NCBI GenBank assembly: GCA_000328365.1
Contig: KB304845.1
Coordinates: 113,561 to 177,560, forward strand
Reading direction: 5' to 3'
Length of the DNA: 64,000 bases
Source: Capitella teleta
Lineage: Eukaryota > Annelida > Polychaeta > Capitellidae
The translations under genes and the position numbers were made by a program. The notes under the pieces are model-generated. The model was not told where the DNA came from. It saw only the letters and a program-made list of their open reading frames with translations, and searched no databases. Positions within the stretch are counted from its first letter, which is position 1, and the number at the start of each line of letters is the position of its first letter. Below, piece after piece: positions 11,363 through 24,900 of the stretch.

Positions 11363-12538
11363 TTACACAAAACCAGGCATCAGAGATTTCTCAGTGAGAA
11401 GAAATGCTAAAACATAAAGCAAACCCAACTGCAAGTTCAGCAGCGCTATTTTACCAGGAAGTTTTGAGAGGTCTTTCTTCCGAAACATTCTCTCACAGTT
11501 AAAAGCTGAGAATACGGTGAGAAGCGGCAGAAAAAACCATTTTGAGAAATTCAAAGTGAACACAGCTAAAATGATGAAAGGGACAAAGAGCAGAGATGTC
11601 AGCAGAAGGTAGGACCCTGTTTTCCCCGCGAGGATAGCGATGGTGACGATTCCGGCCGCCTTGTCACTATCCATGTCACGAGTGTTGTTGGCATGAAGGA
11701 TGGCTTCGGTGTTGAGGGCGAGAGGAATCGTGTATAAGATGGGCATCCAGGAGAGAGCGCCTCCCTGAGCCATGTACGCAAACAGAACGGTCACAGGCCC
11801 AAAGGTGAGGAATATGGCCAGATCTCCCAGTGCAATGTACTTCAAACCAAGTCCCCCAGTGTACAGGAAACTACCGGACAGTCCTCCAAAATAAATGAAC
11901 GCCAGATGCTCCATTTTGGCGGGTGAAAGATACGCGCATAGCGCAAATCCAACACATCCAATGAAATAGAATATAGCCCCCATTGTGGCCACATCATTCG
12001 GTGATAAAAGATGATCAACCAAAGTGCGGTCGTCACTTTTTTTACAGTCCACGCCCTTCACGTAATCAAAGTAGGTGTTCACAAGATTCCCTGCAGCATG
12101 CACAGACAGCGCTGTGAGGCAGACCAACAGACAGATCCATATGTTGAAATGACCATACACCTTGTAGGCCAACACGCTTCCCAGGAGAACCGGAGTCAGA
12201 GATGCAGTGAATGACCATGGCCGCAGGGCCACCACGTAGTTCTTGAATGACTTTTCTGCAGCTCTGGTCATGCTGATCACAGTCTCTGGCATAGCCAAGA
12301 GCACAGTTGATTTGCCGTCTATATGCACGGTCTTGCTTTGATTCTCGGGCACACGTGGCGAAGGCTGAGGGGTCTCGCAAAAACCAGGAAGTTCCGGGGA
12401 GTCGGTTATATCATCAGAGCTGCGCTTAACACGCGAGTTAGCAGACAGCCCTTGCAAAGCCGAGACGTCTAGAAAATCTTTCTCCTGCAATTTGGACTGT
12501 TTCTGGCTTCCGAGCGGAAGCTTGGTGTTCTCTTCCAT
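11363..12538 (-). CDS. UBIAD1: UBIAD1, UbiA-type prenyltransferase
   Basis: UBIAD1 attaches a geranylgeranyl chain to menadione to make vitamin K2 (MK-4) and acts in ER/Golgi membranes; a link to HMG-CoA reductase turnover is known in mammals. A single uninterrupted exon encodes 391 residues (human about 338); the surplus is a Ser/Pro-rich N-terminal extension of about 90 residues. Both aspartate-rich prenyl-diphosphate/Mg2+ motifs are present: NLVNTYFDYVKGVDCKKSDD at about residues 151-170, and NNTRDMDSDKAAGI about 130 residues further on. Family blocks HLAFIYFGGLSGSFLYTGG and IPLALNTEAILH are conserved, with eight to nine hydrophobic segments. Lack of introns contrasts with the intron-dense neighbours and may mean an old retrocopy origin or intron loss. 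It is divergent from MTOR, 3.4 kb away. Confidence 0.96.
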   Translation of the reverse strand: MEENTKLPLGSQKQSKLQEKDFLDVSALQGLSANSRVKRSSDDITDSPELPGFCETPQPSPRVPENQSKTVHIDGKSTVLLAMPETVISMTRAAEKSFKNYVVALRPWSFTASLTPVLLGSVLAYKVYGHFNIWICLLVCLTALSVHAAGNLVNTYFDYVKGVDCKKSDDRTLVDHLLSPNDVATMGAIFYFIGCVGFALCAYLSPAKMEHLAFIYFGGLSGSFLYTGGLGLKYIALGDLAIFLTFGPVTVLFAYMAQGGALSWMPILYTIPLALNTEAILHANNTRDMDSDKAAGIVTIAILAGKTGSYLLLTSLLFVPFIILAVFTLNFSKWFFLPLLTVFSAFNCERMFRKKDLSKLPGKIALLNLQLGLLYVLAFLLTEKSLMPGFV

Positions 12539-12999
12539 GTCTCCTGTCTATTTTTCATCAGAATGAACCATTGAAAGGTTTGATATGATCAACTTAGGGG
12601 AAAGAAGCCCTTGAAATGTCGAAGCGTATGAGGCAATTCTAGGTCAAATTTCTCGACTGCTAAAAATCACGTTTCATGTCACATGACTGGTGACCCAAAT
12701 ACCGAAGCCCACAAAATATAATTTCTTTTGTTGTATTATTGGGACGTCGTGCAAACTATGTTTATTGTATATGGAAATGATGAACATTAAAATCCGGTTT
12801 ATGCGGTTGACTTGATATGCTACATCGGTACATACAATTTAAATGGAAAAATTCATGGGGCAAATTGAGACGAGATTTCACTCTCAAGATCGGTCTATAA
12901 GCTTGGACATCTCGACCCAAAGTGTGAAAGCATTTTCATATTAGTGTGATAAAGCGAAGACGTACCATGAAACTCCTACCTCAGTACTAGTCGATGTCG
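12539..12999. other. Upstream region of UBIAD1
   Basis: Non-coding sequence that should hold the UBIAD1 promoter. I see no clear TATA box or other strong motif. Confidence 0.4.
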
Positions 13000-13640
13000 A
13001 TGACTGAGCCCGCAGTGTTTGTCAGAACCGAAAAGAAGGTGGAGCCGGCGAGTATTTTCAAACTTGATAAACGAGGTAAAGGAAACACATCCTTCTTGAT
13101 GACCTCATTGAGTCTGTGAAAGTCAATGCGCAACTTCACTGCACCACATAATTCTTTCTAACCAGTACAAGTGGAGATGACCACCGTGAAAAGGAAGGCT
13201 GTATTACTTCATGACTCAGCATGCTTTGCTGATGATTATCCTAATTGTGAAACACCAAAGGATTACTATGCAAACATAGCTTGAGTGGACGTGTGTCCGC
13301 CATGTCTATGGAATGCTTCGTGCCAGCCGGGCAGCCTTGGTCATTGTCATTTGTAACAAATACATCCCGGAATTCCACAAGTAGGTTTGCCAATGCTAAC
13401 CCCTCCGCTGTGGACAAATGAGCAGATGAACAGTCCTCTAACAGAAACCAGACGCTCAGAAATCAAAGAAGGAAGGTGCAGTTCTCTGCCCCTTATGATC
13501 CTCCCCAACAGCAACACCTCAAACCAATGGAACTGCAGATCACGTGAGCACATCGATGTGGTTCCTGATGCTATAGGAATCGGGTCGTCAGTGAAATTGC
13601 ATAGTGCAAAGAACGTACACGATCACGACTTTCTACCACC
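13000..13640 (-). mobile_element. Ty3/gypsy-type LTR retrotransposon fossil (pol fragment)
   Basis: Minus-strand reading shows the stretch that precedes, and the first block of, a Ty3/gypsy reverse transcriptase; the recognisable core reads LRIDFHRLNEV. No gag, integrase, envelope or long terminal repeats are seen nearby. The element is a short, broken, clearly old fragment with several breaks. Its ends are approximate. Confidence 0.7.
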
Positions 13641-14124
13641 ACAGGAGGCGCACAAACACCAGCGGGCAAATCATGCCCCTCCAACACCAACTCCTTTAGA
13701 CCCTCCACCGGATGAGAAGAACACCAAATACGTGTCATGGCGTGGAAAGCAATTACCAACCTTTCTGCTAATCCGCACAATCCCACAAGAACTCCTAGCC
13801 TCCTAGCAGAATATGGACATTGCGATTCATACATGCCTGCATCGGACCTTCCACTGCCACATCTTTGAGGATCAATTAATAACTTACCTTGTAAAATATC
13901 CGGTAGATAATCCGGTAGTGGTCAGGCGGTGTCTACCACAGCCTGCATGGTTATACCCACCAACTTGCAAGATAATAACCGTAGACCCAATCTTGGGTGG
14001 AATAAAATGTCGGAACAAAAGGTGTATTAATTCTGGGGAATGCATATTATAACATTCGTCCGTGTTTGCTACTATTTTGAAACAATTAGAGGTCCTTTTT
14101 CGCATTGAGGTAGTATAATAGGTC

Positions 14125-15030
14125 TATGCTTTTTCGACTAGACTAATGACTGGAAAATGAAATTCAACCCTGACAAATGCAACACCCTCCTTTTTGAAAA
14201 CAAAAACAACCCCAAAATACACTCAATCAATAATCAACAACAACACCACAGAAAAAGACCTTGGCATCATTATCGACAACAGACTCCACTTTTCAGACCA
14301 CATTAATAACATCACAAACAAAGCCTCCTGAACACTCAATGTCATCAAACGCAAATTTCACCACCAATTAATTAAGACAATGACACTTTCCTCACCCTCT
14401 ACAAGCCAAAATTCGCCCCACCCTTGAATATATGCCTCCCTCGCTTGGACACGCCATCTAAAAAAAAAAACAAAAAAACAAAAAAACAAAAAAAACCACA
14501 CCAATAACATCGAAAGAATACAAATAAGAGCCACATAAAAATTACCCAACTTACGTCACCTGCCCTACCCCCAACAACTGAAAAAACTCAGACTGCCAAC
14601 CCTGACCTACAGACGACTACGGACCGACTTGATTGAGACCTAAAAAATCATCAAAAGACTGACAACATCAAACATACAGACGTACTAGCCCCATTCAGAC
14701 TACACCGACCCGAGGACACAGACATAAATTAAGCAAACGGAGGACAAACACAACTACTTACTCAACTGTCTTATCATACTCTTATGACACCGCATCATTA
14801 CAACATGGAACTCCCTCCCAGCAGACACCATCAACTCTCCCACCATTAACATCTTCAAATCTCGCCTTAGCAAAACTCACAACCCCCCCCCCCCCCCTTG
14901 AAATTCAACCACACCAACACCTAAAACTCACACTCCACCTAATCCAATAACATAACAACAACTAACCAAGGGTCAAAAAGAGCTTTGCTCACTATTTAAA
15001 CCCAACAAATCAAGTCGAGTCAAGTCAAGT
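14125..15030 (+). mobile_element. Decayed non-LTR retrotransposon (LINE, CR1/L2/Jockey-like) 3' part
   Basis: Plus-strand frames resemble the end of a LINE reverse transcriptase and its C-terminal region: WKMKFNPDKCNTLLF near 14150, LRLPTLTYRRLRTDLIET near 14590-14640 (the common 'L..Y.RLR.DLI..YKI' block) and ITTWNSLPADTINSP near 14800-14840. It ends in a simple repeat of the type AAGTCGAGTCAAGTCAAGT at about 15015-15032, as CR1/L2-type elements do. Several in-frame stops, frame changes and an A-rich insertion at 14461-14497 show that it is dead. The strand is notably poor in G. The 5' part of the element is missing. Confidence 0.7.
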
Positions 15031-15963
15031 GTATACCAGCATGAGTATAGTAGGTGCAGCGAAATTTTCGAACATAAATCTGGAAGAGATGCATCAGATA
15101 TATATGTAAATTCTTTGACAAAGAGGCGTAAAATATTTCACGACATCTCGCTACCGCAATAACACACAGTCTCATATAAATTGCTGTTATGTGTGAGTGT
15201 TTCTTCTAGTCTGACTGAATTCACTTTAGATATGTGTAATTTCTCTATATTATATTGTCGGTTAAATATCGTGGCCATCTTACCATTGCAGCCAATTGTG
15301 ATATTTCTGATGGCAATATTCTTGGATCGACTTGTCTTGGGACATTTTCGATTCCGAATGAAGAATGGGTCGAGATATCCGAGTAAGCGACTTATTTAAG
15401 TCAAAGTTCACGCTTGTGTCCTCTGAAAACATCTTCAGATGTTGGTAAATAATGCTCTCCATGTATTCACGTAGCCTTCAATATTAACCGCTCAATATGC
15501 GGTTGTTCCTTAATCCCAAAATAGTTTCATTCGCCCTCTCGATCAGTACAGTGTTGACTCATGAGCCTTAGACTTAGAGAGCCTGACCAGTCACCAGGCG
15601 TGCCCATTTAAGTTTATATATAATATATAATATATAATATTATATATTCCTCATTGGCTACCAAGCTAGTATGTAGTATGTTCTAAAATGTGAGTTCCAT
15701 TGACTTCCTTGAATAAAGTACCAACGGTATAACCTGTGATCTAAGTTAGTAATAGTATTTACTAATAGTAGCTATAATTAAACTGGAAAACCAAAGTTAT
15801 TTACATAATAGCTGCTTCAATGTGCATCTTTTTCTATGATTCCATTATATACGCTCAACCATGCATGTTTGAGTAGACCATGAAACTTTTGTCTTCTGTT
15901 CATTTCTTTCTGATAAATCTCTTCCAGATTTATGAACATAGAATGGCGTAGAACTCCAGAACC
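15031..15963 (+). other. Region upstream of MTOR
   Basis: AT-rich sequence with a TATAATATA tandem at 15617-15648. A splice-acceptor-like tract ends at about 15928 (CTCTTCCAG), 35 nt before the MTOR start codon, so a non-coding first exon further upstream is possible. No coding frame is recognised. Confidence 0.4.
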
Positions 15964-18900
15964 ATGTCGAGCCTAATGCAGCAGTTTGTTTCGGGGCTGA
16001 AGAGCCGCAACGATGAGGCACGAGCGAAGGCCGCTCGTGACCTCAATCACTATGTGACCACTGAGTTACGTGAGGTCTCATTGGATGACCTCACCAGCTT
16101 CATGGATGAGTTCAACCACCAGATCTTTGAGATGGTATCAAGTTCCGATGTGAATGAAAAAAAGGGAGGAATCCTCGCAATTGGTGAGCCATTAATTAAT
16201 CCATCACTTGTCATTAACACCTTGGAATATTTCTTCTCAACAGTGAGTCTGATTGGAGTTGATGTGGGCAACACAAGCACTCGCATCAGCCGGTTTGCCA
16301 ACTACCTCAGGAAACTTCTGCCCTCGAATGATTACAATGTGATGGAGCTGGCGGCCCATGCCGTCGGACGTCTTGCCCTGGCCTCCGGGACATACACGGC
16401 CGAGTACGTTGAGTTTGAAGTGAAAAGGGCTTTCGAGTGGTTGACTGGAGATCGGCAAGAGGGCCGACGACAAGCGGCCGTGAGTCGTCATCGTATCGCT
16501 GTCTTGTTCTGTGCATGAAATGTTCCCGCAGGTGCTTGTGTTGCGTGAACTGGCCGTGTGCACTCCGACGTTCTTCTTTCAACAAGTGCATCAGTTTTTC
16601 GATTGTATTTTCAACGCTGTTCGGGATCCAAAGGTGGGATTTCCGTTTGTGGTTTCATTCATGAAGCTCTTTCCTTCCTCAGCCGTCCATTAGGGAAGGA
16701 GCCGTTGCTGCCATGAGAGCCGCTCTCGTGGTCACAGCTCAGCGTGAGACGAAACAGAAAGAGCGGCCCACATACTACAAGGTCTGTGGCCCATTGACTA
16801 ATCTGGGTGGCGCATAACAATCTCACGTCTCTTCTCAACAGCAAAGTTTCGACGAGGCCGAGAAGCCGTACGATGAGGTCATAGGTCGCGAGAAGAAGCT
16901 CAGTCGCGATGACTGGTCTCATGGCTCATTCCTTATTGTCAATGAGTTGCTGAGATGCAGTAACGTTGAGGGAGAGGTAGGCCCTTCGCCTATTATAACC
17001 GCTTCAGCTGAGACTTTTCTGATCACAGAGGGTCCGGCAAGAGATGGAGGAGGTCTCCCAGCAGCAGCAGCAGCATGAGAAGACGTACAAAGTGAGTGTG
17101 CATAACTGACGTGAAATTGCATCAAGCGGCGGTTGTTCTGTGTAGGACATGCACGCGGCCAAATCAAAGAGCCACCCTGGACCAGGGCCGCACGGTCTGC
17201 AGCAGTTGCCCCAGAAGCCCTCGCCTCTCGATTCGCTCGGTGTGGGCATCGGACTGCAGAAGACCAACATGTTCGAAAGCCGAACGTGCAAAGATCTAAT
17301 GAGCGAAAAAATTAGCCACATCTGTTACATCGTGCTGCGTCAACGCCAAAGCAGGAACATCTTCATTCAGCAAACACTGCTTGCCGTGCTGCCACGCTTA
17401 GCTGCGTTCAACCCCAAGATCTTCATCACAGAGTAGGCGTGATTTAACCTTTAACCTTTGACCTCGTTTCTAATGCTCTCTAATTGGCAGCTACCTCCCG
17501 GACACAATGCTCTACATGCTTACCTGCTTGAAGCGCGACAGAGAGCGATCGTCGGCATTCCAGGCCATCGGTCTGCTGTCGATCTCCGTGCAACAGGACA
17601 TCAAGCCGCACCTTCCCCGCATCATGGAGGTCATTCGGTCATCTCTGCCCAACCGAGACATGCCGTCCAAGAAGCAGAAGAGCCTCACGGTGGAGCCCCA
17701 CGTGTTCACGTGCATCAGCATGTTGGCCAAGGCCGTTGGTCCGATCATCACACGTGACGTGAGGGAACTCCTGGAGCCCATGCTGGCAGTGGGACTCAGC
17801 CCTGCGCTCACCGCTGCACTGCGTGACCTTGCCACGCAGATTCCGCAGCTGAAGAAGGATATTCAGGATGGCCTTCTGAAGATGCTGTCGGTGGTGTTGA
17901 TGGGCAGGCCCCTCAGGCACCCTGGGGCCCCTCGCGTCCATCAACAATCCATGACGACCTCCGCCTCTTCATCGAACCTCCAGGAATCTGTGGATGTGAA
18001 CAGCATCACGCTCGCTCTTCGTACTCTAGGCAGCTTTGATTTTGAAGGTGTTTACATTGCGTAATATTGTCTCAATTTCCTTCACGATCTATCTTCCAAC
18101 ATTCAGGTCACTCTTTGACACAGTTTGTTCGCCACTGTGCGGAGAACTTCCTGGGAAGTGAGCACAAGGAGATTCGCTTGGAGGCGGTGCGCACCTGCTC
18201 TCGCCTGCTCACTCCCTCGCTGAACCTCCTGGCTAGCCATCACGGTCACGTCAGCATGACGGCCATGAACACGGTTGCTGATGTCCTCAACAAACTGCTC
18301 GTGGTCGGCATCACGGATTCTGACCCTGACATCCGCTACTGCGTGCTGATGTCGTTGGACGAGCGCTTTGACCCTCACTTGGCTCAAGCGGAGAACCTCT
18401 CTGCGTTGTTTGTGGCGCTGAACGACGAGGTTTTTGAGATTCGAGAATTGGCGATTTGCGCCATTGGTCGGCTGAGCTGCATGAACCCCTCGTACGTGCT
18501 TCCTTCGCTGAGGAAGCTCCTCATTCAGGTTTGCTGCTGAGCTCCTCGTTTGATCGCTCGTTAATTTTTTCATCAGATCCTCACTGAGTTGGAACACAGC
18601 GGTGTCGGCAGGAACAAAGAGCAGGCCGCCAAGATGCTGGGCCATCTCGTCTCCAGGGCCCCGCGTCTCATCAAGCCCTACATGGAACCCATCCTCAAGG
18701 TGCTCATCCCAAAACTCAAAGACCCCGACCCAAATCCGGGAGTACTTATTTGCGTCCTGATGGCGATTGGAGAACTAGCGCAGGTATTTATCACCATTCG
18801 ATTCAAGCAATGACGCATCTATGTCGTCCTTTTCAAGGTTTCTGGAGTTGAAATGCGGCGTTGGATGCAGGATCTCCTGCCGTTTATTCTGGAGTTCCTC

Positions 18901-21900
18901 CAGGATTCTTCTTCTCTGCAGAAACGAGAGGTGCGGTTTATGTTTTGTTTCAGCGTGGCTCATTTGTTGCTTCCTGTTCAGGTTGCGTTGTGGACCCTTG
19001 GGCAGCTGATTGAGAGCACGGGATACGTTGTTGAGCCATACCAGAAGTATCCCGCGTTGCTTGAGGTCCTCCTCAATTTCCTCAAAACGGAGCAATCTCT
19101 GTCGATTCGCAGAGAGGTGAGTGATTACCCATGAGCATCTCTTGCACACGCACCTCGTCGTCTCAGGCAATTCGCGTACTTGGTCTGCTGGGTGCGCTCG
19201 ACCCCTACAAGCACAAGGTCCATCTGGGTCAGATCGACATGTCCGGTGACTCGGGGGCTGTGCTCAGCATGTCCGAGTCAAAATCAGTGGACGATGCCGC
19301 CGGTCAAGCCAGCGACTACAGCACGAGCGAGATGCTGGTCAACATGAGCACTTCGACGCTGGAGGAGTTCTACCCCGCGATCGCGATTGGAACGCTGATG
19401 CGTATCATTCGTGACCCCTCCCTCGCCCAGCACCACACGATGGTCGTGCAGGCCATCACGTTCATCTTCAAAAGCCTCGGCATCAAGTGCGTCCCTTTCA
19501 TCTCGCAAGTCATGCCGGCATACCTGCATGTCATACGGACGTCCGACGCTACTTTTCGTGAGGTGGGTGGTCCGCTTGGAGTATTTCCAGAAGCGTGTTA
19601 AAAATCGATTGATTTCCAGTTCTTGTTTCAACAATTGGGGGTCATCATCGCCATCGTTAAGCAGCACATCCGGAATTACCTCGACGACATCTTCAACCTG
19701 ATCAAGGTGCGATTCTTTTCATTTCAGCGTGAAGCGTCATTGCCTTTTAATTTATTCAGGATTACTGGACTGTAAACAGTCCCATGCAGAACACTATTAT
19801 TCTGCTCGTGGAGCAAATAGTCTCAGCCCTCGGGACCGAATTCAAGATCTACCTCCCCCAAGTAGTGCCTCAGGTACTCAAGGTTTTCATGCACGATACA
19901 AGTCAAGGCAGAGTCATAACTGCAAAGGTATTTGTGATTTTGTACGTAAGACGCTTCAGATTCTCACACAGTGGTCATCTTTGCAGTTATTGAGCGCTTT
20001 GCAGCAATTCGGAGCCAACTTGGATGACTACCTCCACCTTCTGCTACCTCCGGTCATTCGGCTGTTTGATTCATCGGACGTACCCGTCCCAGTCAGGAAG
20101 TAAGCCATTCTGACCACTCGTCTCTTGATTTAAAAACTATCGTTTTTGCAGAGCGGCGCTCGAGACCATCGATCGATTGACCGACTCGCTCGACCTGACC
20201 GATTACGCGTCTCGGATCGTCCACCCGATCGTCCGAGTCTTGGACACGATGCCAGAGCTGAGGCACGTTGCCATGGACGCACTAACCGCCCTGGTGCTGC
20301 AACTGGGCAAGAAGTACCACATCTTCATCCCAATGGTCAACAAGATGCTGACTAAACATAAAATCAGCCACCAGCGCTATGAAATCCTCATGTGCCGTAT
20401 TCTCAAGGTTTGTGAATTTAACCATGGTTATATGGTGGTTATATGGTGGTTATATAGGGCAGCACCATCGCTGAGGAGGAGGATGACCCTCTGCTGGCCA
20501 AACACAGGAATGCAGCTCAGCGCCACAAGAAGGAAGTCGCGATGGAACAGGGGGCGGAAGTAGCCACGATCAGGAAACTGCACGTCAGTTCGGCTAACCT
20601 GCACAGGGTAAGCGTGCGTTGATCCGGCAGCAGCGTTTGACTGATCGTCCCTCAGGCGTGGATCGCCAGTCGCAGAGTGAGCAAAGATGACTGGATGGAG
20701 TGGTTACGTCGCCTGAGTATTGAGCTGCTCAAGGAGTCCCCATCCCCCGCCCTGCGATCGTGCTGGGCGCTCGCTCAGACCTACAACCCCCTGGCGCGGG
20801 ATCTCTTCAACGCTGCGTTCGTCTCCTGCTGGACGGAACTGAGCGAGGGGCAGCAGGATGAGCTGATTCAGTCGTTGGAGCAGGCGCTGACGGCTCAGGA
20901 CATCCCAGAGATCACTCAGACGCTGCTCAACCTGGCCGAGTTCATGGAGCATTGCGATAAGGTGGGCGCTCCTTTGACTTACGCTGGTTCCGAGCCCTTC
21001 TCGTCGGTAGGGACCCCTGCCCCTGGATACGATGCTGCTCGGCGAACGTGCGATGAAATGCCGAGCGTACGCCAAAGCCCTGCACTACAGGGAGGAGGAG
21101 TTCCACCGAGGAGCCAACACCACCATTCTGGAGTCCCTCATCAGGTGGGTGCGGCGGGCTGTTGCCATGGATACGCCGTTACCATGGTGATTTCAGCATC
21201 AACAATAAACTGCAGCAGAAGGAGGCGGCCGCCGGTGTCCTCGAGTACGCGATGAAACACCATCGCGCAGATTTGGTCAGAAACGTTTTTATTTTTTTAT
21301 TGAGGTTTTAAATTTGTGGTTTTGCTGTTTTCACAGAAGGTGCAGGAGCGTTGGTTTGAGAAGCTGCACGAATGGGACAAGGCGTTTGAGGCGTACGAGA
21401 CGAAGCAGGAGCAGAACCCGGACGACACGACCTACATGCTGGGACGCATGCGGTGCCTGGAGGCCCTGGGTCAGTGGGATCAGCTGCACCAGTTGGTGGG
21501 AGACAAGTGGTCGATGGTGTCAGACGAAGTACGCCAGCAGATGGCGCGAATGGCGTCCGCGTCTGCGTGGGGCATGGGTGAGTGAGTGAGCGGCCTGGGT
21601 GCGAGATTAATGTGCCTTTTCAGCTCACTGGGACACCATGGAGGAGTACGCCTGCATGATTCCCAGGGATTCCTACGATGGGGCGTTCTACAGAGCTGTG
21701 CTGGCGCTGCACATGGATCAGTTCCAGTTGGCTCAACAGGTTGCTTGCGAGGGTTCATCGTTTGGGGTTTTTAATTCACGCGGGTTTTTCTTATCAGTGC
21801 ATTGATAAAGCGAGAGATATTCTGGACACTGAGCTGACTGCCATGGCAGGCGAGAGCTACAGCAGAGCCTATGGGGTATGGGATTGATACATTGTGGCTT

Positions 21901-24900
21901 TGTTTCTTATTCTGTTGCTTGCAGGCCATGGTCAATGTACAGATGCTTTCTGAGTTGGAGGAGGTCATTCAGTACAAATTGGTGCCTGAGCGGCGGGAAT
22001 CCATTCGCCTGATGTGGTGGGATCGTTTGCAGGTATTTCTTTTTTTTATTACTTTCTAGGAGTATGATTTGTTTGTTCGTTATTAAGGGATGCCAGCGAA
22101 TCGTTGAAGACTGGCAGAAGATTCTGCAAGTTCGCTCGTTGGTTGTGACTCCTCAGGAAGATATGAAAGCCTGGCTCAAGTACACGAGCCTGTGTCGCAA
22201 GAGCGGACGACTGGTTTGTCTAGAGGTCGTTTCTTTTGTGGTAATTTTTGAACGCTGATTCCAGGCGATATCCGAGAAGATGCTCGTCAGTTTGCTGGGT
22301 GTCGACCCTTCCAAGAATCCCTCGCAAACGTTGCCAACTAGTCAGCCACAAGTGACCTTCGCTTACATCAAACACACCTGGAACACGGGCGCAAAGGTCT
22401 GCGATTGGCTTGTTCCTCCGATTGTTTTGATTGCGTTTATTTGACAGCAATCGGCGTACTCGTCACTGCATTCGTTTGTTAAGAACCCGAGCGTTCTGCA
22501 AACGCTGCAATCGTCCGCCTCGGAGGACCACGCCAATAAGCAGGACATGCAGAAATTACTGGCCAAGTAAGTTGACGGCCATTTGCGGTTTTAGTCTGAT
22601 CGCTGCGTTTGTCAGGTGCTACCTCAAACTGGGCGAGTGGCAGGAGAATCTGCACGGCCTCAACGAGGGCTCCATTCCTCAGGTGCTGGCCTTCTACAAC
22701 GCAGCAACGGAACACGGCAAGAATTGGTACAAGGTACGAGGATCCAGGCTCTATCCCTGTCGCACTTCATAATTATATCCACAGGCGTGGCATGCACACG
22801 CGTACATGAACTATGAGGCCGTGCTGTTCTACAAGCAGCAGAAGTCGTCAGCTGAACCGAGCAAAAGCGGTGATGACTCATCGGTGTCGTCTGAGGAGAG
22901 CAGAGAGAGGTCGCAGTCGATCAGCGCAAAGCAGCACAAACACTGTGTGGCGGCCGCCCAGGGCTTCTTCAGATCCATCTCACTGTCGGAGTCGAATTCC
23001 CTGCAGGACACGCTGCGATTGCTCACCATTTGGTTCGATTACGGACAGTGGCCGGAGGTGTGTGAGGCTCTTGTCGAGGGAATTAAAACCATCCAGATCG
23101 ACAACTGGCTCCAGGTTGGCGCTCTTCATTCATAACGCTTCGTTTATTTATTTATTTATTTATTTATTTTTTAGGTTATTCCGCAGCTGATCGCTCGCAT
23201 CGACAATCCTCGCCAGCGAGTCGGTCGACTGATTCACCAGTTGCTGATGGACATAGGCAAGCAGCACCCTCAAGCGCTCATCTACCCACTGACGGTGGCG
23301 TCCAAATCCAACACTCAGCAACGTCACGCGGCAGCCAACAAAGTGCTGAAGAACATGCGAGAACACAGCAATACCCTCGTGCAGCAAGCCATGCTGGTGA
23401 GTCGTTCGCTTGATGACGATCGCTGTTAACGCTCTCTCTCGTAGGTCAGTGAGGAGCTCATCCGAGTGGCCATCTTGTGGCATGAGTTGTGGCACGAGGG
23501 TCTCGAAGAGGCGTCTCGGTTGTACTTCGGGGAGCAGAATGTCAAGGGCATGCTGTCCACTTTGGAGCCACTGCACGCAATGATGGAACGAGGGCCCCAG
23601 ACGCTGAAGGAAACGTCCTTCAATCAAGCGTACGGCAGAGACCTTGCTGACGCCCAGGAATGGTGCCGCAAGTACCAGCGTTCGATGAACGTCAAGGATT
23701 TAACGCAAGCGTGGGATCTGTATTACCATGTGTTCAGGAGGATCTCAAAGCAACTGCCGCAGGTCAGAGTTCACTGGTTGGATTCAGAGAACTGACGCCT
23801 TTTTTTTGCGCTGATAGCTGACCTCACTGGAGCTGCAGTACGTCTCGCCTAAACTGCTCATGTGTCGCGATCAAGAGTTGGCCGTGCCTGGCACCTACGA
23901 CCCCAAACAGCCAATCGTGAAGATCGATCATATTCAGAGTTCGCTGCAGGTCATCACCTCAAAACAAAGACCTCGCAAACTCAGCATCTACGGTTGGAAA
24001 TTCTTGCGATCGTGATGTGATCGTAATGTGATTTGTCGTGTACAGGGAGCAACGGTCACGAGTATCAGTTTTTGCTCAAGGGTCATGAGGACCTGCGACA
24101 GGATGAGCGCGTCATGCAGCTGTTTGGCCTGGTCAACAGCTTCCTTCTCAGTCATCCAGAAACCTTCCGCAGAAATCTTGCGTTTGTTGATGCGATTTGC
24201 ACGTGATTCCAATGTTTGCATTCATTTGTTTAGGATTCAGCGATATTCCGTGATTCCCCTGTCGACCAACTCTGGCCTTCTGGGATGGGTACCCCACTGC
24301 GACACGCTGCACTCCCTCATCAGAGACTATCGCGATAAGAAAAAGATCTTGCTCAACATCGAGCATCGCATCATGCTCAGAGTAAGCTCTTTGTTCTAAT
24401 GTCAGTTTGTAATTTTAATCAACACTTTTTCATTTTCCAAGATGGCGCCCGATTACGACCATCTGTCGTTGATGCAGAAAGTGGAAGTATTTGAACATGC
24501 TTTGGAGCACACGAACGGAGATGACCTCGCCAAGATCCTCTGGTTCAAGAGCCCCAGCTCAGAGGTTGCTTGCATAATTACGCAAACGGTGCTGATGATG
24601 TTTTTTTTTTTTCATAGGTTTGGTTTGATCGGAGAACCAACTACACACGCTCTTTGGCCGTCATGTCGATGGTGGGCTATGTGCTGGGCTTGGGAGACAG
24701 ACATCCCTCAAACTTGATGTTGGATCGAGAGAGCGGGAAAATCACGCACATTGATTTCGGCGATTGCTTTGAGGTCGCGATGACGCGGGAGAAGTTTCCG
24801 GAGAAAATTCCGTTCAGACTGACGCGAATGTTGATCAACGCGATGGAGGTCAGATCGCCCTCCGCCATTGTTGACCCGGTTTCGTGATTGTGCGATTCGC

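Noticed and set aside
24178-24183. GC-AG intron in the MTOR kinase region
   Set aside because: A normal GT donor one codon position later (after 24181) gives the correct residues and phase.
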